This document shows positions 14,274-20,713 of a stretch of DNA of 20,713 bases, in pieces (position 1 is the first letter of the stretch; every line of letters begins with the position of its first letter). The stretch lies in contig CAXXKO010000010.1 of assembly GCA_963666705.2 (NCBI GenBank), positions 1 to 20,713 of the forward strand. Direction: 5' to 3'. Source of the DNA: G963666705 sp963666705 (lineage in GTDB: Bacteria; Pseudomonadota; Alphaproteobacteria; CADEGL01). The translations under genes were made by a program, and so were the position numbers. The notes beneath the pieces were generated by a model, which saw nothing but the letters and a program-made list of their open reading frames with translations, did not search any database and had not been told where the DNA came from.

Positions 14274-14809
14274 TCGACATGGTGCTGCTGGCCCTGATGG
14301 CGGCTACGGTGATCGCCATCATCCGGATCCACAACCTCGTCGCGGTGGTCATGCTGGGTGGCATATACAGCCTCTTGGCCGCGACCCTGTTCGTGGCGCT
14401 CGACGCGGTCGACGTGGCCTTCACCGAGGCCGCCGTGGGGGCCGGCATCTCGACCATCCTCCTGCTCGCCACCCTGGCGCTGACGGCGCGCCACGAGAAG
14501 AGCGTCGTGCGCCCGCTGTTCCCGCTCATCATCGTCGTCGCGGCGGGGGCGGTGCTCATCTACGGCACCTTGGACATGCCGGAGTTCGGCAGCCCCGATT
14601 CGCCCATCCACGGCCATGTGGCGCCGCGCTACCTCGAGAAATCGGCCGAGGAAGTCGGCGTGCCCAACGTGGTGACCGCGGTCCTCGCGAGCTACCGGGG
14701 CTACGACACCCTGGGCGAGGTGACGGTGATCTTCACGGCCGGGATCGGCGTCCTGGCGCTCCTCGGGGTGGGCTGGCGCGGCCGGGCGCGGTGGAGGCGC
14801 CGGTCATGA
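14216..14809 (+). CDS. DUF4040 plus MbhE-like antiporter subunit (MrpA C-terminal equivalent)
   Basis: The 197-residue membrane protein corresponds to the C-terminal part of MrpA. It has a DUF4040 domain (about 20-95; ALDAVDVAFTEAAVGAG is the typical motif, as in MbhD) and then an MbhE-like domain ending NVVTAVLASYRGYDTLGEVTVIFTA. In archaeal Mbh these are two genes; here they are fused, and no NuoL-like MrpA N-terminus is attached. The start is uncertain. ATG 14216 overlaps subunit G by 58 bases and has only GGGG upstream. A strong GGGGAGGA (14247-14253) points to about 14261, where only an in-frame ATC exists. ATG 14279 is the shortest choice. Its end overlaps subunit B by ATGA. Confidence 0.85.
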   Translation: MAQGRWHTPKRGGREIEQLIDMVLLALMAATVIAIIRIHNLVAVVMLGGIYSLLAATLFVALDAVDVAFTEAAVGAGISTILLLATLALTARHEKSVVRPLFPLIIVVAAGAVLIYGTLDMPEFGSPDSPIHGHVAPRYLEKSAEEVGVPNVVTAVLASYRGYDTLGEVTVIFTAGIGVLALLGVGWRGRARWRRRS

Positions 14810-15222
14810 GCCGGAACATGGTCCTGCGGGTCATCTCCAAGCTCCTCGGCCCCTTCATCCTGCTGTTCGCGCTCTACGTCCAGTTCCACGGCGATTACGG
14901 CCCCGGTGGCGGTTTCCAGGCCGGCGTCATCTTCGCCTCGGCCATCATCCTCTACGGCCTGATCCAAGGCGTGGACAACGCCATGGCCGTGGCCCCGCCC
15001 GCGGTGGTGCGCGCCTGCATCGCCCTGGGCGTGCTCCTCTACGCGGCCACGGGCGTGGCCGGCATCCTCCTCGGCGGCGCCTATCTCGACTACAACGTGC
15101 TCGCCCACGATCCGCTTACGGGCCAGGAGCTCGGCATCCTGCTGATCGAATTCGGCGTCGGCCTCACGGTGGCCGCCGTCATGGTCACCATCTTCTACGC
15201 CTTTGCCAGCCGCAACCGCTGA
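14806..15222 (+). CDS. mnhB: Multisubunit Na+/H+ antiporter subunit B (MnhB/MrpB)
   Basis: The 138-residue protein has four predicted membrane helices and the MrpB motif LFALYVQFHGDYGPGGGFQAGVIFASAIILYG near the N-terminus (about 20-51). The loop around GPGGGFQ is highly conserved in MrpB and in MbhF. The ATG at 14806 overlaps the preceding stop codon, so it is coupled to the DUF4040 gene. A 22-base gap separates it from subunit C, the first non-overlapping junction in the operon. Confidence 0.9.
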   Translation: MSRNMVLRVISKLLGPFILLFALYVQFHGDYGPGGGFQAGVIFASAIILYGLIQGVDNAMAVAPPAVVRACIALGVLLYAATGVAGILLGGAYLDYNVLAHDPLTGQELGILLIEFGVGLTVAAVMVTIFYAFASRNR

Positions 15223-15244
15223 GCCCGGGCAGCGCCGGACCGAC

Positions 15245-15598
15245 ATGGAACTCCTCGGCTCCTTCAACTACTGGATCGTGATCGTGCTGATGATGGCGGG
15301 GTTCTACATCGTCATCTCGCGCACCAACCTGATCAAGAAGCTCGTCGGCCTCAACGTGTTCCAGGCCTCGGTCTTCGTGCTCTACATCTCCATGAGCAAG
15401 ATCATCGGCGGCACGGCGCCGATCCTCGACGATGCCTACGAGGTCTATTCCAACCCCCTGCCCCACGTCCTCATCCTCACCGCCATCGTCGTCGGCGTCG
15501 CCACCACGGCGCTGGGCATGGCGCTCGTCGTCCGCATCCGCGAGGCCTACGGCACCATCGAGGAGGACGATATCCAAGAACAGGACGACGCCCATTGA
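15245..15598 (+). CDS. mnhC: Multisubunit Na+/H+ antiporter subunit C (MnhC/MrpC, NuoK-like)
   Basis: This 117-residue NuoK-like subunit has three membrane helices. Recognisable parts are GFYIVISRTNLIKKLVGLNVFQASVFVLYI and DDAYEVYSNPLPHVLILTAIVVGVATTALGMALV, the latter close to the conserved PLPQALVLTAIVIG motif of MrpC. The tail is strongly acidic. The ATG at 15245 has only a weak GGA upstream. The stop overlaps the TTG start of the next gene (TTGA). Confidence 0.9.
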   Translation: MELLGSFNYWIVIVLMMAGFYIVISRTNLIKKLVGLNVFQASVFVLYISMSKIIGGTAPILDDAYEVYSNPLPHVLILTAIVVGVATTALGMALVVRIREAYGTIEEDDIQEQDDAH

Positions 15599-17076
15599 TC
15601 TCCCAGCACCTGCCGATCCTCCAGGTGGTGGTGCCCTTGATCGCGGCGCCGCTCTGTGTGCTGCTGCGCCGCGCGTGGCTGAGCTGGGCCCTGGCGCTGG
15701 CCACGACCTGGGCCGCCTTCGCCATGGCGCTCGCACTGCTCGACCGGGTGCTCACGGGCGGGACGATCAGCTACGAGATCGGCGGCTGGGCGCCGCCGTG
15801 GGGCATCGAATACCGCATCGGCATCTCGAACGCCTTCGTGCTGGCCATCGTCGCCGGCATCGGCTCGGTTGTCCTGCCCTTCGCGCGGCAAAGCATCGCG
15901 GCCGAGGTCGAGGAGGACCGTCATTACCTCTTCTACACCGCCTACCTCCTGTGCCTCGCGGGCCTCCTCGGCGTGGCGAGCACGGGCGACGCCTTCAACC
16001 TCTTCGTCTTCCTGGAAATCTCCTCGCTCTCCTCCTACGTGCTGATCGCCCTGGGTCGCGACCGGCGGGCCCTGACGGCGGCGTTCCAGTACCTCATCAT
16101 GGGCACCATCGGCGCCACCTTCATCGTCATCGGCGTGGGCCTCCTCTACCTCTCGACAGGCAGCCTCAACATGGCCGATATCGCCCAGCGCCTCGCCGGC
16201 CAGGGCGCCAGCCGGACGGTGATCGCGGCCTTCGCCTTCCTGACCGTGGGCGCGTCCTTGAAGCTGGCGCTGTTCCCGCTCCATGTCTGGCTGCCCAACG
16301 CCTATACCTACGCGCCCTCGGCCGTCACCGCCTTCCTCGCGGCGACCGCCACCAAGGTCGGCGTCTATATCCTGCTGCGCTTCATCTTCACCGTGTTCGG
16401 CGTGGCTTTCTCCTTCACCGCCATGCCGCTGGAGGCGGTCCTCCTGACCCTCGCCATCCTGGGCATGTTCGTCGCCTCGCTGGTGGCGATCTATCAGGAC
16501 AACCTGAAACGCATGCTGGCCTATTCGAGCGTCGCACAGATCGGCTACATGATCCTCGGCGTGGGCTTGGGCAACGTGACCGGCCTCTCGGCAGCCATCG
16601 TCCACCTTTTCAACCACGCGGTCACCAAAGGGGGGCTGTTCCTGGCGCTCGGCTGCGTCTTCTACCGCGTGGGCTCGGTACGCATCGAGGCCCTGGCCGG
16701 CATCGGGCGGCGCATGCCCTGGACCATGGCCGCCTTCACCGTCGGAGGCCTGAGCCTCATCGGCGTGCCGTTCACGGTCGGCTTCATCACGAAATGGCAC
16801 CTGATTCTGGCGGCGCTCGAAGCCGGGCTCTGGCCCATCGCCGCCCTCGTGGTGGCGAGCTCGCTGATCGCCCTCATCTACGTCTGGCGGGTGGTCGAGG
16901 CGGCCTATTTCAAGCCGTCCCCACCGAGCGCCGAGCCCATCCGCGAAGCGCCGCTCACCATGCTGGTGCCCACCTGGGTGCTGATCGGCGCCAGCGTCTA
17001 TTTCGGCATCGACGCCTCGACGACCATGGGCACCGCGCGGCGGGCGGCCGAATCCCTGTTCGCGGGATCGCCGTGA
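15595..17076 (+). CDS. mnhD: Antiporter subunit D (MnhD/MrpD), NuoM/NuoN-like proton channel, first copy
   Basis: The 493-residue polytopic protein of the complex I antiporter-like family (Proton_antipo_M) has about 14 helices. The key channel residues are present: Glu141 (FVFLEISSLSSY), Lys223 (SLKLALFPLHVWLP), Lys254 (TATKVGVYILLRF) and Lys345 (FNHAVTKGG). It should form one ion-conducting half-channel of the complex. It starts with TTG at 15595 inside a TTGA overlap and ends in a GTGA overlap with the second D-like gene, so all three are coupled. Confidence 0.92.
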   Translation: MISQHLPILQVVVPLIAAPLCVLLRRAWLSWALALATTWAAFAMALALLDRVLTGGTISYEIGGWAPPWGIEYRIGISNAFVLAIVAGIGSVVLPFARQSIAAEVEEDRHYLFYTAYLLCLAGLLGVASTGDAFNLFVFLEISSLSSYVLIALGRDRRALTAAFQYLIMGTIGATFIVIGVGLLYLSTGSLNMADIAQRLAGQGASRTVIAAFAFLTVGASLKLALFPLHVWLPNAYTYAPSAVTAFLAATATKVGVYILLRFIFTVFGVAFSFTAMPLEAVLLTLAILGMFVASLVAIYQDNLKRMLAYSSVAQIGYMILGVGLGNVTGLSAAIVHLFNHAVTKGGLFLALGCVFYRVGSVRIEALAGIGRRMPWTMAAFTVGGLSLIGVPFTVGFITKWHLILAALEAGLWPIAALVVASSLIALIYVWRVVEAAYFKPSPPSAEPIREAPLTMLVPTWVLIGASVYFGIDASTTMGTARRAAESLFAGSP

Positions 17077-18545
17077 GCGCCGAGCTCGCCATCCTCGCCG
17101 CCGTCTTCCTCCCCTTCGTGGGGGCGGCCGTCATCTCGGTGACCGGCGGCTGGCCCAACCTGCGCGAGGGGGTGACCCTGGTGACGGCGGTGGCGCTCTT
17201 CATCGTGGTCGCCACGCTCTATCCCGGGGTTGCGGCGGGAGCCAGGCCGGCGCTCCACCTCCTCGACGTCGTCCCTGGCATCCCGCTCGCCTTCGAGGTC
17301 GAGCCCCTCGGCATGCTGTTCGCCGCCGTGGCGTCCTTCCTGTGGATCGTCAACTCGATCTATTCCATCGGCTACATGCGCGGGAAGGGTGAGCACGACC
17401 AGACCCGCTTCTACGTCTGCTTCGCCATCGCCATCGGCAGCGCCATGGGCGTGGCCTTCGCCGGTAATGCCTTCACGCTCTTCATCTTCTACGAGGTGCT
17501 GACGCTCTCGACCTATCCGCTCGTCACCCATTCGGGCACGGACGAGGCCATGCGCGCGGGCCGGACCTATCTCGGCATCCTGCTCTCGACCTCGATCGGC
17601 CTCCAGCTCCCCGCCATCATCGCCACCTGGCACCTGGCGGGGACGGTCGATTTCACGCCGGGCGGCATCCTCACCGGGCGCGCGAGCGACGCGGCGCTCG
17701 GCATGCTCCTCCTCCTCTATGTCTTCGGCATCGGCAAGGCGGCGCTGATGCCGCTCCACCGCTGGCTACCCGCCGCCATGGTGGCGCCGACGCCGGTGAG
17801 CGCCCTCCTCCACGCCGTCGCCGTGGTCAAGGCCGGGGTCTTCACGGTGGTCAAGGTGACGGTCTATATCTTCGGCATCGACCTGGTGGCGAGCCTCGAC
17901 GCCAGCCAGTGGCTCATCTGGGTGGCGACCGCGACCCTGTTGCTCTCCTCCCTCGTCGCCATGCGCCAGGACAACCTGAAGCGCCGCCTCGCCTATTCCA
18001 CCATCAGTCAGCTCTCCTACGTCGTCGTGGGGGCGATGATGGCGAGTGGCGCCGCCGTGATCGGGGCCGGGCTCCAGCTCCTCATGCACGCCTTCGGCAA
18101 GATCACGCTCTTCTTCTGCGCCGGCGCCATAGACGTCGCCCACAAGAAGAAGCAGGTCAGCGAGATGCGCGGCCTCGGCCGGGCCATGCCCTTCACCATG
18201 CTCGCCTTCCTGGTCGGCAGCCTGAGCATCATCGGCCTGCCGCTCACGGGCGGCATGTGGAGCAAATGGTACCTGGGCCTCGGCACCCTAGAGGAGGGCC
18301 ACTACGTGGTGCTGGCGGCGCTCATGGTCAGCTCGCTCCTCAACATCGCCTACCTGCTGCCGATCTCCATCCGGGCCTTCCTCTCGGCACCGGAGGGCGG
18401 CGGGCCCGAGCCGGCCGGCATGCGCGAGGCGCCCTGGCCCTGCGTCGCGGCGCCGCTGCTGACGGCGGCGGGCTGCATCCTGCTGTTCTTCTACCCCGAC
18501 CCCTTCTACCGGCTCCTGAGCCTCATGCTCCCCAGCCAAGGCTGA
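17073..18545 (+). CDS. Second MnhD/MrpD-like antiporter subunit
   Basis: This 490-residue polytopic protein of the same Proton_antipo_M family keeps the channel residues Glu141 (FYEVLTLSTY), Lys222 (GIGKAALMPLHRWLPAAMVAPTPVSALLHAVAVVKAG region), Lys253 and a later Lys in MHAFGKITLFF. It is clearly diverged from the first copy and closer to the NuoL-like side of the family in the PLHRWLPAAMVAPTPVSALLH stretch, although it lacks a long C-terminal lateral helix. It may take the place of the missing MrpA N-terminal channel. The GTG start at 17073 overlaps the stop of the first copy. Confidence 0.9.
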   Translation: MSAELAILAAVFLPFVGAAVISVTGGWPNLREGVTLVTAVALFIVVATLYPGVAAGARPALHLLDVVPGIPLAFEVEPLGMLFAAVASFLWIVNSIYSIGYMRGKGEHDQTRFYVCFAIAIGSAMGVAFAGNAFTLFIFYEVLTLSTYPLVTHSGTDEAMRAGRTYLGILLSTSIGLQLPAIIATWHLAGTVDFTPGGILTGRASDAALGMLLLLYVFGIGKAALMPLHRWLPAAMVAPTPVSALLHAVAVVKAGVFTVVKVTVYIFGIDLVASLDASQWLIWVATATLLLSSLVAMRQDNLKRRLAYSTISQLSYVVVGAMMASGAAVIGAGLQLLMHAFGKITLFFCAGAIDVAHKKKQVSEMRGLGRAMPFTMLAFLVGSLSIIGLPLTGGMWSKWYLGLGTLEEGHYVVLAALMVSSLLNIAYLLPISIRAFLSAPEGGGPEPAGMREAPWPCVAAPLLTAAGCILLFFYPDPFYRLLSLMLPSQG

Positions 18546-18550
18546 GCGCC

Positions 18551-18799
18551 ATGGACGACAAAAAGAGCCATATCTTCGACAAGCCGCGCAACGTGCGCCG
18601 GGTCCTGCGCACGCTCTACGCCATCTCCGCCGTATTGTTGGTGACGGACTTCGTCTACCACCGCCACGACCTCACCTCATGGGAAGGCTGGTACGGCTTC
18701 TATCCCGTCTACGGCTTCGTCGCCTGCGTCCTCCTGGTGCTGATCGCCAAGGAGATGCGCAAGATCGTCATGCGGCGGGAAGACTATTATGACGACTAG
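18551..18799 (+). CDS. Small two-helix membrane protein in the antiporter operon, unknown
   Basis: The 82-residue product has a basic N-terminus (DKKSHIFDKPRNVRRVLR), a first membrane helix (TLYAISAVLLVTDFVYH, about 21-37), a short loop with aromatic residues (WEGWYGFYP), a second helix (VYGFVACVLLVLIAKEM, about 53-69) and a charged tail. The ATG lies 5 bases after the preceding stop, with AAGG upstream. I do not recognise a named family. Location between two channel subunits suggests a structural or lateral-helix-like subunit of the complex. It could also be a dedicated assembly protein. Confidence 0.8.
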   Translation: MDDKKSHIFDKPRNVRRVLRTLYAISAVLLVTDFVYHRHDLTSWEGWYGFYPVYGFVACVLLVLIAKEMRKIVMRREDYYDD

Positions 18800-18824
18800 T
18801 GGCGTGAACGCGACAAGAGAGTCC

Positions 18825-18961
18825 CCCTCTCCCCTCGGGGAGAGGGTCGGGGTGAGGGGGTGCGCGCGCCGGCGCCACAATGAGTCTTTGGGCCGCCTGC
18901 CGGGGGCCACGCCCTCACCCGGCGCGCTACGCGCACCACCCTCTCCCCCCAGGGGAGAGGG
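18825..18961. repeat. Intergenic inverted-repeat element (CCCTCTCCCC/GGGGAGAGGG ends)
   Basis: CCCTCTCCCC-TC-GGGGAGAGGG at 18825-18846 and CCCTCTCCCC-CCA-GGGGAGAGGG at 18939-18961 are near-identical 10-bp hairpins at the two ends. Inside them the flanking GGGTGAGGG and CCCTCACCC stretches, and GCGCGC-rich runs, mirror each other, so the unit of about 137 bases is an imperfect large inverted repeat. Elements with these ends are scattered between genes in many high-GC proteobacteria. No protein is coded. It interrupts an otherwise tightly packed operon. Confidence 0.75.
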
Positions 18962-18982
18962 TTCCAAGCGTCGAATTCGAAC

Positions 18983-19079
18983 GGCTAGTACCCACGACCA
19001 TGAGTCCGCCCCTCCTCCTACCGAGGAGACGGGAAAAGCGATCGTATGGGGCATGGACTCATGATAGTGGGTACGAGCC
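18983..19079. repeat. 25-nt inverted repeat spanning the start of the third D-like gene
   Basis: The left arm (18983-19007, containing GTACCCACGACCATGAGTCC) and the right arm (19055-19079, containing GGACTCATGATAGTGGGTAC) match as reverse complements at 22 of 25 positions. GCCCC (19008-19012) with GGGGC (19048-19052) lengthens the stem, and CTCCTC (19012-19017) with GAGGAG (19023-19028) forms an inner hairpin. The ATG at 19061 lies in the right arm, so the mRNA could hide its own start codon. Confidence 0.65.
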
Positions 19080-20713
19080 TTCCCCCCTTCCTGATCTTCT
19101 TCGTGGGCGCCGGCCTGGTCGCCCTGTGCCGCGGCCGGCTCCAGGCGGCGGTCATGATCCTGGTGCCGATCGTCGGTGCCGCGAACATGCTGGGGATCGA
19201 GCCCGGACATCTGCGCGAAGGGCACATCCTCGACTACACGCTCACGATTCTCCGGGCGGATACGCTCAGCATCCTTTTCGGCTGGCTCTTCCACCTGGCC
19301 GCCTTCCTCGGCCTCGTCTACGCCTCGCACGTCCGCGATACGCTCCAGCACGTCTCGGCCCTCGTCTACGCGGGCAGCGCGCTCGGCGCGGTCTTCGCCG
19401 GCGACCTCATCACCCTCTTCGTGTTCTGGGAGCTCTTGGCGCTGAGCTCGGTCTTCCTCATCTGGGCGCGGCGCACGCCGAGAGCCATGGCCGCGGGCTT
19501 GCGCTACCTCCTGATCCAGGTGCTGGCGGGCGTGCTGCTGCTTGCGGGCGCCTTGGTGCGGGTTCGGGAGACGGGCTCCATCGCCTTCGATTTCATCGGT
19601 CTGGAGGGTCTCGCGGGCTGGCTCATCTTCATCGCCTTCGGCATCAAGTGCGCCTTCCCCTTCCTGCACAACTGGCTCACCGACAGCTATCCCGAGGCGA
19701 CGCCGACGGGCACGGTGTTCCTCTCCGCCTTCACCACCAAGGTCGCGGTCTACGCCCTCGCCCGCGGCTTCCCGGGCACCGAATTGCTGATCTATATCGG
19801 CGCGGTCATGACCATGTTCCCGATCTTCTTCGCGGTGATCGAGAACGACCTGCGCCGGGTCCTGGCCTACAGCATGATCAACCAGATCGGCTTCATGGTG
19901 GTGGGGGTGGGCCTCGGCACGGCCCTGGCGCTCAACGGCGCCGTCAGCCACGCCTTCAACGACGTGATCTTCAAGAGCCTCCTCTTCATGTCCATGGGGG
20001 CGGTGCTGCACATGACCGGGCGCATCAACGGCTCGGAGCTGGGCGGCCTCTACAAGTCCATGCCCATCACCACCACCTTCTGCATCGTGGGTGCCGCGTC
20101 GATCTCGGCCTTCCCCCTCTTCAGCGGCTTCGTCTCCAAGTCCATGGTCATGGCCTCGGCCATGGAAGAGGGGTATTACGGCGTCTGGCTCGCCCTCCTC
20201 TTCGCCTCGGCGGGCGTGTTCCACCACGCCGGCATCAAGATCCCCTTCTTCGCCTTCTTCGCCCACGATTCGGGCATCCGGACCAAGGAGCCGCCCGTCA
20301 ATATGCTGATCGCCATGGGGATCGGCGCGGCGCTCTGCATCTTCATCGGCTCCTACCCCTGGCTCCTCTATTCGATGCTGCCCTTCCCGGTGGACTACGC
20401 GCCCTACGCCTGGACCCACGTCATCACCCAGATGCAGCTCCTGGTCTTCTCCGCCCTGGCCTTCACCTGGCTCAAGCTCTCGGGCCTCTATCCGCCCGAG
20501 CTCGTGTCCGTGAACATCGACGCCGAATGGGTCTATCGCCGGTTGGCACCGCGCGCCGTCCGGCGGCTGGTCGCGGGCATCGACGATCTGGGCGGCGCGC
20601 TCCGCGCCCAATCGGCCCGTTACCTCGACCAGGCCATCGACCGCATCGTCTACCGCTACCACGGGCCCGAGGGCTACCTCGCCCGCACCTGGCAGACCGG
20701 CAGCATGGTGCTG
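19061..20713 (+). CDS. Third MnhD/MrpD-like antiporter subunit, cut by window end
   Basis: At least 551 residues are visible, with no stop codon before the right edge. It is a Proton_antipo_M family membrane protein with channel residues Glu124 (FVFWELLALSS), Lys196 (FGIKCAFPFLHNWLTDSYPEATPTG), Lys227 (FTTKVAVYALAR) and a later Lys in AFNDVIFKSLLFMSMG. A basic, helical C-terminal extension follows (about residues 495-540: VNIDAEWVYRRLAPRAVRRL, then YLDQAIDRIVYRYHG), making it longer than the two other copies. The start is uncertain: ATG 19061, in-frame ATG 19046 and GTG 19067 are all possible and none has a strong ribosome site. It is separated from the rest of the operon by a 261-base repeat-rich spacer. 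Confidence 0.88.
   Translation, partial: MIVGTSLPPFLIFFVGAGLVALCRGRLQAAVMILVPIVGAANMLGIEPGHLREGHILDYTLTILRADTLSILFGWLFHLAAFLGLVYASHVRDTLQHVSALVYAGSALGAVFAGDLITLFVFWELLALSSVFLIWARRTPRAMAAGLRYLLIQVLAGVLLLAGALVRVRETGSIAFDFIGLEGLAGWLIFIAFGIKCAFPFLHNWLTDSYPEATPTGTVFLSAFTTKVAVYALARGFPGTELLIYIGAVMTMFPIFFAVIENDLRRVLAYSMINQIGFMVVGVGLGTALALNGAVSHAFNDVIFKSLLFMSMGAVLHMTGRINGSELGGLYKSMPITTTFCIVGAASISAFPLFSGFVSKSMVMASAMEEGYYGVWLALLFASAGVFHHAGIKIPFFAFFAHDSGIRTKEPPVNMLIAMGIGAALCIFIGSYPWLLYSMLPFPVDYAPYAWTHVITQMQLLVFSALAFTWLKLSGLYPPELVSVNIDAEWVYRRLAPRAVRRLVAGIDDLGGALRAQSARYLDQAIDRIVYRYHGPEGYLARTWQTGSMVL

Noticed and set aside
18677..20662. 661-codon open frame on the minus strand opposite the third antiporter subunit
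   Set aside because: It runs through the repeat element and opposite a clear membrane protein. Its composition (Glu, Asp, Arg, Gly, His runs) is typical of a shadow frame.
1..20713. CRISPR arrays, integrases, transposases or phage genes
   Set aside because: No regularly spaced repeats and no mobile-element proteins were seen. The short palindromes are non-coding intergenic repeats.

Overview
The window is high-GC, densely packed bacterial DNA, most likely from an alphaproteobacterium. The basis is the codon usage, the many 4-base ATGA/GTGA/TTGA gene overlaps, the TAGAGCG-type and CCCTCTCC/GGAGAGGG-type intergenic palindromes, and the gene content. No tRNA, rRNA, CRISPR array, transposase or phage gene was found.

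Left block (211-7042, minus strand). An amine-nitrogen cluster reads, in transcription order: a D-amino-acid-oxidase/sarcosine-oxidase-beta type FAD oxidoreductase, a glutamine-synthetase-like ligase (GmaS/GlnT type), then a tight unit of three glutamate-synthase-like pieces (class II amidotransferase domain, GXGXG domain, FMN/Fe-S domain; GlxBCD or MgsABC type) and a coupled 132-residue protein of unknown function. A divergent GntR/FCD regulator (7176-7901) shares its upstream region with the oxidoreductase. An ACCAAT-type motif recurs there and over the predicted ligase promoter. The gene set fits gamma-glutamylation of an amine, conversion to an N-substituted glutamate, and flavin-dependent oxidation. 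The substrate is not shown by the sequence.

Middle block (8034-10632, plus strand). A TPP riboswitch with a closed P1 stem precedes an ABC transporter in the order ATPase, permease, binding protein (ThiZ, ThiX, ThiY type), so this is thiamine-precursor uptake. The ATPase frame has no ATG, GTG or TTG before its Walker A motif. One missing C near 8154-8156 would join it to the ATG at 8149.

Two Rieske oxygenase alpha subunits (10611-13012, minus strand) are tandem paralogues, joined by an ATGA overlap. They converge on, and overlap, the end of the thiamine transporter. Their N-terminal halves are far more alike than their C-terminal thirds. Both have Glu at the usual bridging-Asp position, as in quaternary-amine oxygenases, which could link them to the amine cluster. 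No reductase is present.

Right block (13072 to the end, plus strand). A good sigma70-like promoter precedes a multisubunit cation/proton antiporter operon in the order E, F, G, (DUF4040 + MbhE-like), B, C, D, second D-like, 82-residue membrane protein, third D-like (cut by the window end). The first seven genes follow the order of the membrane module of archaeal Mbh/Mbx complexes. Before the third D-like gene lie a repeat element and a 25-nt inverted repeat that includes the start codon.
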